NCBI RefSeq assembly: GCF_018596315.1
Contig: NZ_JAHEAG010000033.1
Location: 1 to 64,000 of the forward strand
From: Bradyrhizobium sp. SRL28
GTDB taxonomy: Bacteria; Pseudomonadota; Alphaproteobacteria; Rhizobiales; Xanthobacteraceae
Length of the DNA: 64,000 nucleotides
Direction of reading: 5' to 3'
Shown here: positions 1-10,037 of the stretch, piece after piece
Position numbering within the stretch: the first letter of the stretch is position 1
Layout: the number at the start of each line of letters is the position of its first letter
Program-made: the position numbers and the translations under genes
The notes under the pieces: model-generated
What the model was told of the DNA's origin: nothing
Databases searched by the model: none
Seen by the model: the letters and a program-made list of their open reading frames with translations, nothing else

Positions 1-179
1 ACGCCTCCAGATATCGTCTCCGGCAGAATCGCAGCTGCCACTTCAGCCTGATCTGAGTTTCCGGTGAGCGTGATCATCGGACGACTTCTCCTCAGTCAAT
101 GCGCCTTTATAGAGGAGACTACGCATGTATCGTGCCAAAGGAGAAATCGTTCTCTGTCAGTATGCTAACCCTAACACTG

Positions 180-740
180 CTATGTCACTCATCCGACATT
201 GTCGGACATCTAACGTACTTGCGTTATCCACTCCGATCGGATTCGCCAGCTCCGCTCGCAGCCACAAATGGCATCTGGACGAAGTCGTTATCTCGATTCC
301 CGGCGAACAACGTTGGTTCTGGCGCGCTGTCGACCAGAATGGCCTCGTTCTCGACGTCTTGATCAAGCGCCGACGAGATTCGCGCGCTGCGCAGCGGCTC
401 ATGAAGAAGCTCTTGAAATCCACCGACACGTCGCCGCGCGTGATGATGATCAGCGACAAGCTCCGTTCGGTGCTGCAGGGGCGAAGATGGCCTTTCACGT
501 CCGCAGCACAAATCTCTCAACAATCGGGTCCGAGAATTCTCATCAGCCGGCCTGGCGACGCGATCGGATCATGACGCGTTCAAATCGTCCCGTCAGCCTC
601 AACGGTTCCGTCAGTTCACGATCGGGTCGCGAACTTTCCCACATCCCCTATCCCGGATCCGTCACTGTCGACTTCCGTCGAGCTTCGCGCGAGCCAGCCT
701 TTGCGACTTGCCGTGAGACTCCACGACAAACGCTATCGCC
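180..740 (+). pseudogene. IS6-family transposase remnant (frameshifted)
   Basis: A decayed DDE transposase of the IS6 (IS240/IS26-like) type. The recognisable core begins near base 269 with WHLDEVVISIPGEQRWFWRA, followed by AVDQNGLVLDVL and MKKLLKS...PRVMMISDKLRS. This is the family's first catalytic Asp region running to the second Asp (DKLRS). The C-terminal part (ENSHQPAWRRDRIM, then RFKSSRQPQRFRQF) continues only after changes of frame near 510 and 570, so no full protein can be made. The usual N-terminal zinc-ribbon/HTH part is not readable. I see no intact terminal inverted repeats, so the limits are approximate. Confidence 0.8.
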
Positions 741-849
741 GAATCAATCGTCGATTTGAAGAGAATGCGCGGCAGCAAGGCTGCAGGCAAAAAAGAAGCC
801 CTCTGTCTCCGATCGCGATCGAGGTGGTGCGTCGGACCGGTGCGGCGCG

Positions 850-1095
850 CTGGCGGGTTTACGATTGGCGATGACGCTTGGGACAGAGAGGCGCATTGCT
901 GCCGTGCGAAGCCTCGCAGTCGACATCCTTGCCGCTGGTTGTGGAAGGGCCGTCGGAGGAGCGTCACGATCCGGCGATCAAGGTCGAAATTGCGATCGGC
1001 GACGTCGTCGTACGGATGGGGAACAGCTATCTCGAGTGATCCGCCGCGGTACGGGCATCACGATGATTGCAGCGGGCGCCAAACTGAAGATTTAG
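850..1095 (+). pseudogene. IS66-family accessory gene (tnpA/orfA type) remnant
   Basis: Short pieces in two frames resemble the C-terminal end of the IS66 accessory protein and the first residues of the next IS66 gene. They are VEGPSEERHDPAIKVEIAIG with DVVVR, then GEQLSRVIRRGTG and MIAAGAKLKI. Family members usually end in an [I/V]E[I/V].GD.VVR...LSRVI block immediately before the tnpB start, as here. Stops and frame changes interrupt the reading, and the element is cut off at about 1095. Recognition rests on short motifs, hence moderate confidence. Confidence 0.45.
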
Positions 1096-1259
1096 TCGTC
1101 CGTTAACAAGCGGGATTGAGAGCGAACCGAGATTGCGAAGGCGCGCAAAAGGACGATCAGGATGAAGTGCAAGAGCTTACTGAGCCAGGCGAGGATGCGA
1201 CGGAATATACTATGGGGTGACCGGCAGAGGCGTGAGAGTATTGATGCTGGTCATGAGCA

Positions 1260-1548
1260 ATGGAGCACCCCATGCAAAAGGCAAACGATCTCGGCCGGTC
1301 TTCCACGGCCCTTGAACAGAATAGTACGCTGATCGCGGTCATGAGCCTCTCAAGCTGGCTGGTCGCTGAAATCGTCCTCGGGCTGGATCGTCATCTGTTG
1401 AAGAAGTTTGGCGCCGACGAAGAAGACGCGCTGCTCCGGTTGCTACACCGCTGGCGCGAGGAGGCGGCAAACTTTTGGCACGCGATTACACGCATAGCGG
1501 TCGCCTTTGAAGGCAGTCGCGATGGTTTTTGGCCGGCGAGCGTGATTC
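1260..1548 (+). pseudogene. IS110-family transposase, 5' fragment
   Basis: The ATG at 1260 opens a reading frame whose first ~95 residues match the N-terminus of rhizobial IS110-family (DEDD) transposases: MEHPMQKANDLGRSS, STLIAVMSLSSWLVAEIV, EEDALLRLLHRWREE, ITRIAVAFEGSRDGFW. At about 1548 the reading frame runs without a stop into an unrelated IS5/IS1182-like transposase, so an open frame of 255 codons (1260-2027) is a chimera of two elements. The remaining ~250 residues of the IS110 protein, including the C-terminal catalytic Ser motif, are absent. Confidence 0.8.
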
Positions 1549-1556
1549 ATTGGCTC

Positions 1557-2670
1557 CGACGAGATTCGGAGACGGTGCGTGCGCGTTGCCTCGACAATCG
1601 AACGGGCGAGTTGTTCAGCTACGTCGACCTGGAGTCGCGGGTGCGGCGCGATCATCCGCTGCGAGCGATCCGGAGGATGGTGAACGAGCCGCTGTCAGAG
1701 CTGGAGCGCGAGTTTGCCGCGCTCTATTCGCCGATTGGGCGGCCGTCGATCCCGCCGAAGAAGCTGCTGCGGGCGATGCTGTTGCAGGCGTTTTATTCGA
1801 TCCGCTCGGAGCGGCTCCTGATGGAGCGGCTGGAATACGACCTGCTGTTCCGCTGGTTCGTCGGCATCGGCGTCGACGACGCAGCCTGGGACCATTCGGT
1901 GTTCTCGAAGAACCGCGACCGGCTGCTGGAAGGCGACATCGCGGCGAAGTTCTTGGCGGCGGTGCTGGCGCAGCCTATGGTGAAGAGGTTCTATCGAGTG
2001 ATGACTTCTCGGTCGATGGTACGCTGATCGAGGCCTGGGCCTCGATGAAGAGTATCAAGCCGAAGGACGGCTCCGGCGAACCGCCGGCGCAAGGCGGCGG
2101 CCGCAATGCCGATGCGGACTTTCCACGGCCAGAAACGCTCGAACGACACCCATGCTTCGACTACCGATCCAGACGCCAGGCTGTATCGCATGGGCAAAGG
2201 CAAGGAGACGAAGCTGTGCTTCATTGGGCACGGGCGATGGAGAACCGCCACGGTCTGCTGGTCGACGCCTGCCTGACGCAGGCCGACGGGCATGCCGAGC
2301 AGGTGGCCGCGCTGCACATGATCGAGCCTCGTGCTGACCGACCGACAGCGATCACGCTTGGCGCCGACAAAGCCTACGACGTGGAAGACTTCGTCAACGA
2401 GCTGCGCTCGATGAACGTGACGCCGCATGTGGCACAGAACACCAGCGGCCGCCGCTCTACGATTGACGGGCGAACGACCCGGCACGGCGGCTATGCTGTC
2501 AGCCAGCGCATCCGAAGCGGATCGAGGAGGCATTCGGCTGGATCAAGACGATCCCGGGGCAACAGAAGACCCGGTTCCGTGGCCGTGACCGCGTCGCATG
2601 GGCCTTTACCTTCGCTGCCACCGACTACAATCTGGTGCGGTTGCCCAAGCGGATCGCGGAGACCGGCTGA
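1557..2670 (+). pseudogene. IS5/IS1182-like transposase (DUF772 + DDE), multiply frameshifted
   Basis: This is nearly the whole length of a rhizobial transposase with an N-terminal DUF772 domain and a DDE_Tnp_1 domain. It starts at about NRTGELFSYVDLESRVRRDH, followed by GRPSIPPKKLLRAMLLQAFY and LLFRWFVGIGVDDAAWDHSV. After a frame change near 1975 it continues with FSVDGTLIEAWASMKS. After another near 2120 comes HGQKRSNDTHASTTDPDARL, and then ADKAYDVEDFVNELRSMNVT with HVAQNTSGRRSTIDGRTTRH. Near 2510 the frame changes again to EEAFGWIKTIPGQQKTRF and ends at the stop at 2668-2670. At least four frame changes make it inactive. A second, truncated relative lies at 10658-11288 and a third 5' piece at 11540-11727. 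Confidence 0.85.
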
Positions 2671-2995
2671 TGGCCAAGGTGCCCGGCTTCGCCAAGGCCT
2701 TTGCAGGCCGCTGGCGCATCGTCGAGATGGACGTCTGGACAACGAGTACCTCGATCTTCTCGAGGAAGCGCATCTCACCTTCCAGGGCAAGTCCAATGGC
2801 GAAATCGCGTTTGGGGCTCTCAAGAGCTTCTTGGACGTGCGCTACGGCACCCGCGACGGATCGGCGTGCGCGGAGTTCTCATGGGAAGGGCACGACGAGA
2901 ACGATCCGTCCTGCGGTCGCGGATGGCTATGATCGCCACTGCAGACAGGCTCCTCGGCCACTTCTACATCCACAATGGCGACGATTCTGCCTTCA
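2670..2995 (+). pseudogene. Small conserved hypothetical protein, frameshifted remnant
   Basis: An ATG at 2670 overlaps the stop of the preceding transposase. The readable protein begins MAKVPGFAKAFAGRWRIVEM. It shifts frame near 2738 to DNEYLDLLEEAHLTFQGKSN with FGALKSFLDVRYG and FSWEGHDENDPSCGRGW, then shifts again to RLLGHFYIHNGDDSAFI. I recognise this as a ~110-residue conserved hypothetical protein common in rhizobia. Its function is unknown. The 3' end meets the truncated end of the ISNCY transposase on the other strand at about 2988. Two frame changes make it a pseudogene. Confidence 0.6.
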
Positions 2996-4119
2996 TTCTT
3001 GGCGGAATAGAACCCGGCGTCTGCTGCGACCAGGCGCGGCGTGCGGCCGAGCTTGGCTTGGTGGATTTCGATGGCCGGAACCAACAGGTCCGAATCGCTC
3101 GGCCGCCGATCGTAGACTTCGTAGTCGATCACGATTTGGTTTTCGGCCTCCTGCAGCTTGACCATCTTGCCGAACTCGTTGGGCTTGCCGGCCTTACCCT
3201 TTCGAATGATCTCCGTCGAGGGCTCGAACACGCTGAAGAGCTTGTCCTCGGCCCGTGTGTTGCCGCGGAAGATGCGTTCCCGGGTCTGCCGCATCACCTG
3301 TCGCACGAGCGGCATCATCGTTTCCAGCTCCTGCCGCAAGCCTTTCAGCGCCAGCCGCTTCAAGATGCCCTTGGCCCGCTTCACGCCTGCGGAGATCTCA
3401 TGGGAGAAGCGCTTCGCTTGCCCCACTACACGGCTCGTCGAGTTCAACAGCCGCCGGTAGCGTTGCTTGAGCTTCTCGTGATTGAGCGGTCCTTTGGCAC
3501 GCGCGGTTCGCGCGATATCGAGCAGGCGCAGTTTTACGCTTTCGCGTTCGGTCGCGCAGCTTCGTTCCGGCCGTGCCCACGATCCTGGTGATCTTCTTCA
3601 TGGTGCGGATCAACACCCTAACCCCGTCGCCCAACAACGTGCTGTCGGTCGGGTGGTGGATGTTGGTCTCCACCACTGTCGTATCCACGCGCATTCTGCG
3701 TCCCTGCGTCACCCCTTGTTCCTGCGCGATTTGCACGATCCGGTCGTGGATCTGCTTGATTGTCTCCGGATCCACAGCCAAGCCCCAGCGCCCCATTGTC
3801 TTCGCGTCCGGCGTCTTGCCGCCGCCCACCCGGGTGAAGTCGCGATACACCAGATTGGCGCGCACTTCGCGTTCCAGCACGTGATAGCTCCAGTTGCGAA
3901 CGTGCTTGAGAATCAACAATCGCAAAACCACCTCGGCCGGTGCGCCCAGCCGACCACGACTGCGGCTCTTGGGGTGTCGTCTCGCCAGCGGCTCTACACC
4001 GCACCTACGATCTGTTCATCCGCCAGAACCCGGTCAGCATGTGCCATCCAACCTTCGCGAAGATCGCTCACTTCCCCGGCGATCAAGCCGTCGCCGAAGC
4101 TCAGTTGCGCTCTGCGCAT
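2988..4119 (-). pseudogene. ISNCY-family transposase, frameshifted and 3'-truncated
   Basis: It reads from the ATG at 4119 (MRRAQLSFGDGLIAGEVSDL). A stop and frame change near 3985 follow; then VLRLLILKHVRNWSYHVLER, VRANLVYRDFTRVGGGKTPD, GVTQGRRMRVDTTVVETNIH and DSTLLGDGVRVLIRTMKKIT. After a further frame change near 3450 come TSRVVGQAKRFSHEI, GLRQELETMMPLVRQVM, FEPSTEIIRKGKAGKPNEFG and VAADAGFYSAKNE. This matches the ISNCY transposases frequent in rhizobia. The last ~80 residues are missing; the gene ends at the junction near 2988. It is inactive. Confidence 0.8.
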
Positions 4120-4120
4120 C

Positions 4121-4468
4121 TCAATCACGTTTCGTCCTCCCGCCCCGCGGCACCGCCGCATCAGGGCGCAACAGCTGATGATTGAGTTCGCAGATCGCCT
4201 CGATCGTTTCTTTCAGTTTCTGATAATTCTCCAGCCAACGGCGCACTTCGGCAACGCGCTCACGGCGCACGCTGAACTGGCGCACGCGTCCACCCGCATA
4301 GCTCACGGTCAGGACATGCACCTGGTGCCCTTCGCCGCGCGCGCATTTCGGGCAGCCGCTCTTGTGACGAACGGTGCGCTTCAGCAACGAACCGCGCAGC
4401 AGCTCACCAGTGACCGGCAGCTTCCCGACAAGCTTCTCGCGCGTTTGAAGGGCTCGATTGCGAATCAT
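4121..4468 (-). CDS. Short conserved protein encoded with the ISNCY element (DUF6788-like)
   Basis: A 115-residue open frame ends 2 bp before the transposase start at 4119. It carries HKSGCPKCARGEGHQVHVLT, a CxxC pair, then YAGGRVRQFSVRRERVAEVR and ETIEAICELNHQLLRPDAAV. I recall this as a short DUF6788-like hypothetical protein found next to transposases; that name is from memory. The frame is open from start to stop, unlike its neighbour, so it may still be translated. Its role is unknown. A zinc-binding or element-associated regulatory role would be a guess from the CPKC motif alone. Confidence 0.5.
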   Translation of the reverse strand: MIRNRALQTREKLVGKLPVTGELLRGSLLKRTVRHKSGCPKCARGEGHQVHVLTVSYAGGRVRQFSVRRERVAEVRRWLENYQKLKETIEAICELNHQLLRPDAAVPRGGRTKRD

Positions 4469-6126
4469 TCATACAAATGAATCAGCACCGCCCACGCAAG
4501 TCAACGTCGACCTCGTCCGACGTTGCACTTTTCGCCCTACCGACCGACTCCGCACAGCGATCAAGGTCGGTCAATTTTGCGCCGGAAAGTAGCTAACCGA
4601 ATTGCTCGACTGGCTTCAGCTTTATGACTTTGGCCAAAACCAGCACGTTGAAGAAGAAATTGATGTTTGGTTTGCCGAAAAGCACAGCCGGCTCGATAAG
4701 GCTGCCCGCCTCCTCAACCCTCTTGGTAAGGGCTGCCGGAGACTGCCGCTGCGAGCGTGCTGTTCGGGCCTCTGCAAGAGCTCCTTCAAGGTCCGATTCC
4801 ATCGTCATGGTAGGACGCGTCGAGCACGACAGTGCGCACGTTCGGATTTTGGCACCCGGTACGTAATATATGCTGCAAGAAATCGACGAGTTCTTTGGAA
4901 TAGGAATGCCCGCCATCGGTGATGACCCGCAATCTTTCGGTCATCACCCCGCGGTCATGCGTGCGAGGTTCCTCACGGTGATAAATGCCGGCGTCGGTCG
5001 TGCTGCGCCGTGATAGCCCCGCAAGATCACGGGTTCGACAGCCTCAGTAAGCTTCTCGATGTACTACTCGATGCGGGCGGTGGGCCCCCTTTTTGAGCAC
5101 GCGTAATCGATCGGCATCATCACAGCACACATCGTGGAAAGTACCAGGCTTTTTCGCATACCGGGCTTGAGGCGTTTGAGCGTCGGGACAGTTACGATGC
5201 AGCTATCGAGTTCAATGGCGGCCGGTGCCGATAGGACGATTTTGGAGCTCCTGTTGCCGCTGAGTGAAAAGGGCGGCACAACCGATCGATTTCGGAAGCG
5301 ACCCGAGTGGCCGGCTCTAGCAAACCGCCGCCGCTCGGCGGCGTTCAGACACTTTACGGCCGCCCGGTAGTCCGCAGACGCTTAGCGCTTGCATTGTCTA
5401 TCTCTCACCCTCCCCTGAAACAAAATAGCCGATGGTGTTTCAGCACGAGCTGTCTAAAAGATGAAATCCGAAGAGAACGTTGTGCGTGATATTCAATGTG
5501 CTCCCTTCAAGGTCTGTCTGGTTATGGCCGCCATCTATCAAGCCGCTCGCAACCAGCGAACTTTCTGCCGCATATCGCCGCGGCACCTTACTGGACCGCG
5601 CAGGAAAGTATGGGAGCTGTTACGCATTCTCGCCTTTCGGCGGATAGCCCCTTGCATTTTCTTCGCCGCTTCACCACGCTGGCAGGTGAAGTGCAGCGAT
5701 GCCAAGTCTCGCGGCAGCCCAAGAGCTTGACTCTGATGTGCCGAAGCCGCGCGCTCCACTGTGCTTCGCCGAGATTGCTGACTGTAGCGATTCAACCGGG
5801 CGGCCGACGGGGGGTGTAGATTCGCCCGGATTCATCAGCCGCCAAGCGAGATCCGACATCTCGTTGCGGGCCTTACGCGGCTCCGTCGTGAGTTGAGGCA
5901 GATTGTCCGCAGGTAGCCCCTGCCCCACGGCAAAGGAGCTTGCTATCCTTTATCGTAAAACCGCTTCAGCAGGACCACGCCTACACCTTTTTGAAGTTCC
6001 CCTATCTGCCGTAACGCTGCATCGCTTTCTGGGCCGCACGGAAGCCGCCTTGCTGACGATAGGATGCTGATTAGCAGTTGGAGCAGTTCCTCAATGGTGG
6101 CCGCGTCATCGCCCTTTTGAAGCCCG
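4469..6126. other. 1.65-kb stretch without a recognisable gene
   Basis: Only short frames occur on either strand. The longest is a 107-codon minus-strand frame (4593-4916) with the fragment AALTKRVEEAGSLIEPAVLF. A minus-strand run around 4930-5080 reads like protein (EAVEPVILRGYHGAARPTP). I could assign neither to a family. The region is probably decayed accessory DNA. Confidence 0.4.
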
Positions 6127-6139
6127 TCACTCATGCGAG

Positions 6140-6646
6140 CAGTCTCCTCCATCGCCTTCCAATCTTCTGGAAGCGGGACTTCTCGACAAAAAAGCATCGG
6201 TCGAGGGTTTAAAGCTGCCGGTACAGTGAGGCCGCAGACCGAAGAGTTGGAACAGGCGATGAACGGTGCGTTTGGCAATTTCCGTCTCTTTAGATGGGCG
6301 CACGCTCCAATGGATTGCGGCTTTGGGCTTGCGAGCAAGTGTCTTGCTGATCAGCTCGGCCACAGCCTCATCCTCAACCGTGCGGGGGTCCGCCGGTACG
6401 CGTCTCATCGTAGATGATCCTCGATGCGATTTGCGATAAAGCGATTGGGCCGTTTGCCGATCGTATGGGGCCGACCACCAAGCCGCGTCGCCAAGACGAC
6501 GTTGCTCGGCTCGCGTTGGCAGGCCAGCACGATCTCTGTTCGCAGCGTCAGCGCCGCGGCAGCGAGCGCGACCGTGTTATGGCCTTGAGCTGCGTGTCTT
6601 CGTCGCTGGAAATCGTCAGCATCGCCTTCGCCTGTCCGGTGCGCAT
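6140..6646 (-). pseudogene. IS630-family transposase, N-terminal remnant
   Basis: From the ATG at 6646 the frame reads MRTGQAKAMLTISSDEDTQL and ITRSRSLP, typical of the IS630 N-terminal helix-turn-helix region. It then changes frame to LRTEIVLACQREPSNVVLAT, GKRPNRFIANRIED and RTVEDEAVAELISKTLARKP. The next block is IHWSVRPSKETEIAKRTVHR with LFQLFGLRPHCTGSFKPSTD, which is the family's second helix-turn-helix (LQPHR.ETFKLS.DP in intact copies). Several frame changes and loss of the DDE half show that it is inactive. Confidence 0.75.
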
Positions 6647-7798
6647 CGATATCTCCTTCATCGGATACGCGGAACCCATGCAATAACCATGCTACGAACT
6701 TGCGGGACAAAACGCTAGCAGCGAGGCGGGTCACGGTTCTCTTCATCCATTGGCCGGGGAATGACCTGGGCAAACATCAACCGCGATGTTCTCGTGACGG
6801 GAACTTCGATCACTCGCGGAGAGCTGCAAACGATGCGCCGGCGGTATTGTCGACCAGCCCCCCGTAACTCGATCTGAATCTACGTGCATCGGGCGGTCGG
6901 CTATCGCCGGAGCAGCTCGGGAATGAAAGGTGCCACCACATCGAGATCGGGGGTGCCGCGATGGTGCCGGATTTGGTGTGTGCCTTGCTTCACGAGAGAA
7001 AACACACGCGTAGCCGCCAGCATGCCTTTGGATCGACGCTGCAGGTTGTCAGATCTCCGACATCTCCGTCTTGAACCCGACGTGTCTGATGTTGAAAGAT
7101 GGAAGGTCATCTGATGACTATCGCCTCTCGTGCTGATCCGAACGGACGCCTGACGATCATACGCCGCTGTGCCGTTGGCTCCGACCTAGGCGCTCGACCT
7201 CACGTATCGTTAGGCGCTGCTTCTTCGCGCGCGCTGGCCATCGGGGCTAGCCGGCTATCTGGTCGAATTATCGGCCCAATTTGGTGACCGTCGCGCCGGT
7301 TTTCCCGATCCCTTTGGCGCTCTTGCCGCCAGGTAGTCGTTCGCGGCTCGTTTTCGCGGCTGGCACGGTGCTTGCTGGAGATCACTTGCTAAATGCGAGG
7401 TTTGCCTATGAAACCCGGTGACGTCACCTGCGCACCCAAGCGCTTCGTATCTTCTTGGAAGGACGAGATCGTATCCGCGATCGTAGAGAAGTTTCACCAA
7501 ACCAATGATCGAAGGCAGTCTCGATGAGACTCTTCGAAGTTGAACCTGCCGGATCGTCGATCCTCAATCAAGCTAATGCTGCACCGAGGCAAGGGGCACC
7601 GGCGAGTTTCAGGCGTATCCCATCGAAAATGGTACGGATCAGCCGCGATCCGTGCGTGGCCGCTTTTGCCTCGCACGAACAGCGCACCAACGGGCCGATT
7701 GCCGCGGATTTTGATGATTAGCAATCTAGCGTTCACCCATTCCGGGTCGCAGCTGAATGCGTTTGTTTGGTGAAGAAACCGCAAAGGCTGGAACATCC
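6647..7798. other. Stretch without a recognisable gene upstream of the dioxygenase
   Basis: About 1.15 kb with only short unassigned frames on both strands. Nothing I could identify as a promoter, RNA gene or repeat. It presumably contains the promoter of the dioxygenase gene near its right end, but no clear motif is visible. Confidence 0.35.
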
Positions 7799-8728
7799 AT
7801 GAGCGAAACGACCTTGATCGATAATGTCATTCCGCGTACCGATATCGTCAAACGCGCAGCGCGCATCGGCGCCGAAATCAGAAATATCAAGGTCTCGAGC
7901 GATTTGCCGGACCAGACGATCGCTGCATTCAACAGCTTGCTGCTCGACCACAAGGTGATCTTCTTCCGCGACCAAGGTCATCTCGATGACGCCGAGCAGG
8001 AGCGATTTGCTGCCCGTTTCGGGAAGCTGGTGCCGCATCCGATGCTCGGCGTTGCCAAGGGAACGGCATCGCTCCTCGAGCTTGACTCCGCGCGCGGCGG
8101 TGGCCGGGCCGATGTGTGGCACGCCGATGGGACCTTCGCCGATTCCTATCCCAAGATTTTGGTGCTGCGGGCCGTTGTGATCCCACTATTCGGCGGCGAT
8201 ACGGTCTGGTCGAACGCCGCGGCCGCTTATCTCGACCTGCCGCCACCGCTGCAACGGCTTGCAGACGAGCTCTGGGCCGTTCACAGCAACGTCTTCGACT
8301 ATGCCGGAATGGCCCGAGTCCGCGAGGTCGATAAGAAGCATTTTGACGAGGTCTTCACCAGAACCAACTTCGAGACTGAGCATCCCGTGGTGCGTGTCCA
8401 CCCCGAGACCGGAGAGCGGACGCTAGTGCTCGGCGCTTTGGTACAGCGTTTTCTTGGCATCCCCAAATATGACGGCCAAAAGCTGTTGGATATATTCCAG
8501 TCTCATATCACCGCGCCTGAAAACACCGTGCGCTGGAACTGGAGGGAGGGCGATGTCGCGATCTGGGATAACCGCGCCACACACCATTATGCGGTCAATG
8601 ATTACGGCGACCAGCATCGCGTCGTTCGTCGCGCCACCATCGAGGGTGACGTGCCCGTCAGCATTGATGGCCGGTGCAGTGTAACGCGCGTAAGGTCACC
8701 AAGCAGCCGCCCAACGAAGACCGCCTAA
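7799..8728 (+). CDS. TauD/TfdA-family Fe(II)/2-oxoglutarate dioxygenase
   Basis: A 309-residue enzyme of the TauD/TfdA superfamily. These enzymes use 2-oxoglutarate and O2 on a non-heme Fe(II) to hydroxylate, and often release sulfite or an acid from, small organic substrates such as taurine. The iron facial triad is readable: WHADGTF gives His108 and Asp110, and the distal His lies in THHYAVNDYGDQHRVVRR, followed by the Arg that binds 2-oxoglutarate. The length fits the family (280-310). I chose the ATG at 7799 because AAAGG lies ~10 bp upstream; an in-frame ATG at 7757 has no such signal. The C-terminal ~20 residues (after SIDGR) look like a non-conserved extension. The gene stands alone among remnants, so the substrate is unknown. 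It appears intact. Confidence 0.9.
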   Translation: MSETTLIDNVIPRTDIVKRAARIGAEIRNIKVSSDLPDQTIAAFNSLLLDHKVIFFRDQGHLDDAEQERFAARFGKLVPHPMLGVAKGTASLLELDSARGGGRADVWHADGTFADSYPKILVLRAVVIPLFGGDTVWSNAAAAYLDLPPPLQRLADELWAVHSNVFDYAGMARVREVDKKHFDEVFTRTNFETEHPVVRVHPETGERTLVLGALVQRFLGIPKYDGQKLLDIFQSHITAPENTVRWNWREGDVAIWDNRATHHYAVNDYGDQHRVVRRATIEGDVPVSIDGRCSVTRVRSPSSRPTKTA

Positions 8729-8839
8729 CGCGTTCGCAAATTCACGGAGATCCTACCGTTATAGACTATGCTCCCGCGTTCGTTGCTTGTGCTAGTTGAG
8801 GTCAAACGGCCAGCGCGGGTCTGACGAAGATCTGGTTTT

Positions 8840-9073
8840 CGCGAGCCTCATCGAAAGACGTACAGCCCTTCGCCGCCACGGCCTGTAGGCCACGAGGTGT
8901 GCGCGACGGCCGAGGTAATCAACGTCGAGGGAAAACGAGTTGACTTCAAGGTGCCGGCAAGCGACGGGATAGAGGAGATCGGCAGCGGCACCTATCAACG
9001 GGTGGTGATCGATCTTCGTTCGTCCAGCGAGTGCCTTAAAAATGAGGAGCTCCTAACGCAACGGTCGGCCTGA
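8840..9073 (+). pseudogene. Thioesterase (FlK-like hotdog fold), C-terminal remnant
   Basis: A frame ending at the TGA at 9071-9073 reads RPVGHEVCATAEVINVEGKR, then DFKVPASDGIEEIGSGTYQR and VVIDL. This is the C-terminal half of a small hotdog-fold acyl-CoA thioesterase (fluoroacetyl-CoA-thioesterase-like), whose members carry G..V.A.AEV..V.GKR and IG.GTH.R. The expected His of GTHER is Tyr here. The N-terminal half with the catalytic Thr/Glu is not found in any frame, so it is a fragment. Confidence 0.5.
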
Positions 9074-9134
9074 CATTGCGGCCAGCTTGTGATACAATGC
9101 ATGCCGGACCTGCTCGTGAGGAAGCGGTAGCGCC

Positions 9135-9617
9135 TTGCGATGGGAAAAGGAGAATAATCGGGTGCGACCAGAAGGCGAGCATAGCGTGGCTTCTCACTGG
9201 CAGTATCAGGTTAGGTTCGATGTGAATGATTCCGCCACGGCGGAATCGGTAGGCCGAAAACTTCGTGTTCCGGCACTGGCACCGCTGTTCGATATCCTCG
9301 CCAAGCATCGCGCTGCGCCGAAATGCCAGTTCGATGCCTTTGCGGAGTATGTCGCCGCAGCAGAAGAGCACGGCGTTGAAAACTATCCGCTCTACCAGTG
9401 GACAAAGGCGACGATTGAGAATCCAGCGAAGAAGGAAAAGTATTTGAAATCCTTTGCACTCTAGGTAGACGACCGGGAGATCTATGCCAAGGAGATTGCC
9501 GACGCGCTGGAGGCGGACTTGCAACCGCTCACCACTAGCGGGCTCATCACGCGAATATCGAAGTACGATACCAACCCCGCCAACAATCCTCAGCCGCGGC
9601 AGGGCCCCCGCGATTAG
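9135..9617 (+). pseudogene. Unknown conserved-looking protein interrupted by one in-frame TAG
   Basis: An open frame from about 9135 stops at the TAG at 9462-9464, giving 109 codons. The same frame continues after it as VDDREIYAKEIADALEADLQ and TSGLITRISKYDTNPANNPQ to the next stop near 9617. The readable part includes SHWQYQVRFDVNDSATAESV, FAEYVAAAEEHGVENYPLYQ and WTKATIENPAKKEKYLKSF. A likely true start is the GTG near 9186 (ASHWQYQVRFD). Sequence on both sides of the TAG has protein-like composition, so a single nonsense mutation in a ~145-residue gene is the simplest reading. I do not recognise the family. Confidence 0.45.
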
Positions 9618-9696
9618 GGCTGGGAGCGAGCTGAACGCCGGCTATTGGCCCCAAGCCGAAGACCATCACTAAGGACGCGCGGTCCACTTTCTGGGG

Positions 9697-9916
9697 GATT
9701 GTGTCGCAAAAGTCGATTTTCGCCGATGACCAAAATTCTGCGGGCCGTGGGCGCGACTTTCGTATACAAAATGTGGGGGTACCTCACGGCCTCACGCAAA
9801 ATTCACAGGCAACTTCGATACCACGATTGAGGTCATACGAATCAGCGATCGCTCGCTGCTTAGTGCTTTCGCGAAAAATCTTGAGCCCTGCAACTTTCGA
9901 CTTTTGCAACACTATC
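9697..9916. mobile_element. MITE-like element, copy A (220 bp)
   Basis: A small non-coding element bounded by imperfect inverted repeats: GATTGTGTCGCAAAAGTCGA at the left, with its counterpart ending GCAACACTATC at the right. It is flanked on both sides by the same 5 bp, TGGGG (9692-9696 and 9917-9921). Copy B at 13634-13851 has closely similar ends, length and a 5-bp duplication. No transposase is encoded, so it would have been moved in trans by a full-length relative not present here. Confidence 0.75.
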
Positions 9917-10037
9917 TGGGGTGAATCGGACAGGGTTGGCGCTGGCCTTCGACCGATGCTTGTGGGCCCAACTCGAACGTGTCAGCCTCGCGGGGCGGAT
10001 CCGACGATTGTGATCAGAAGAGCGCTGGGGTCGAACC

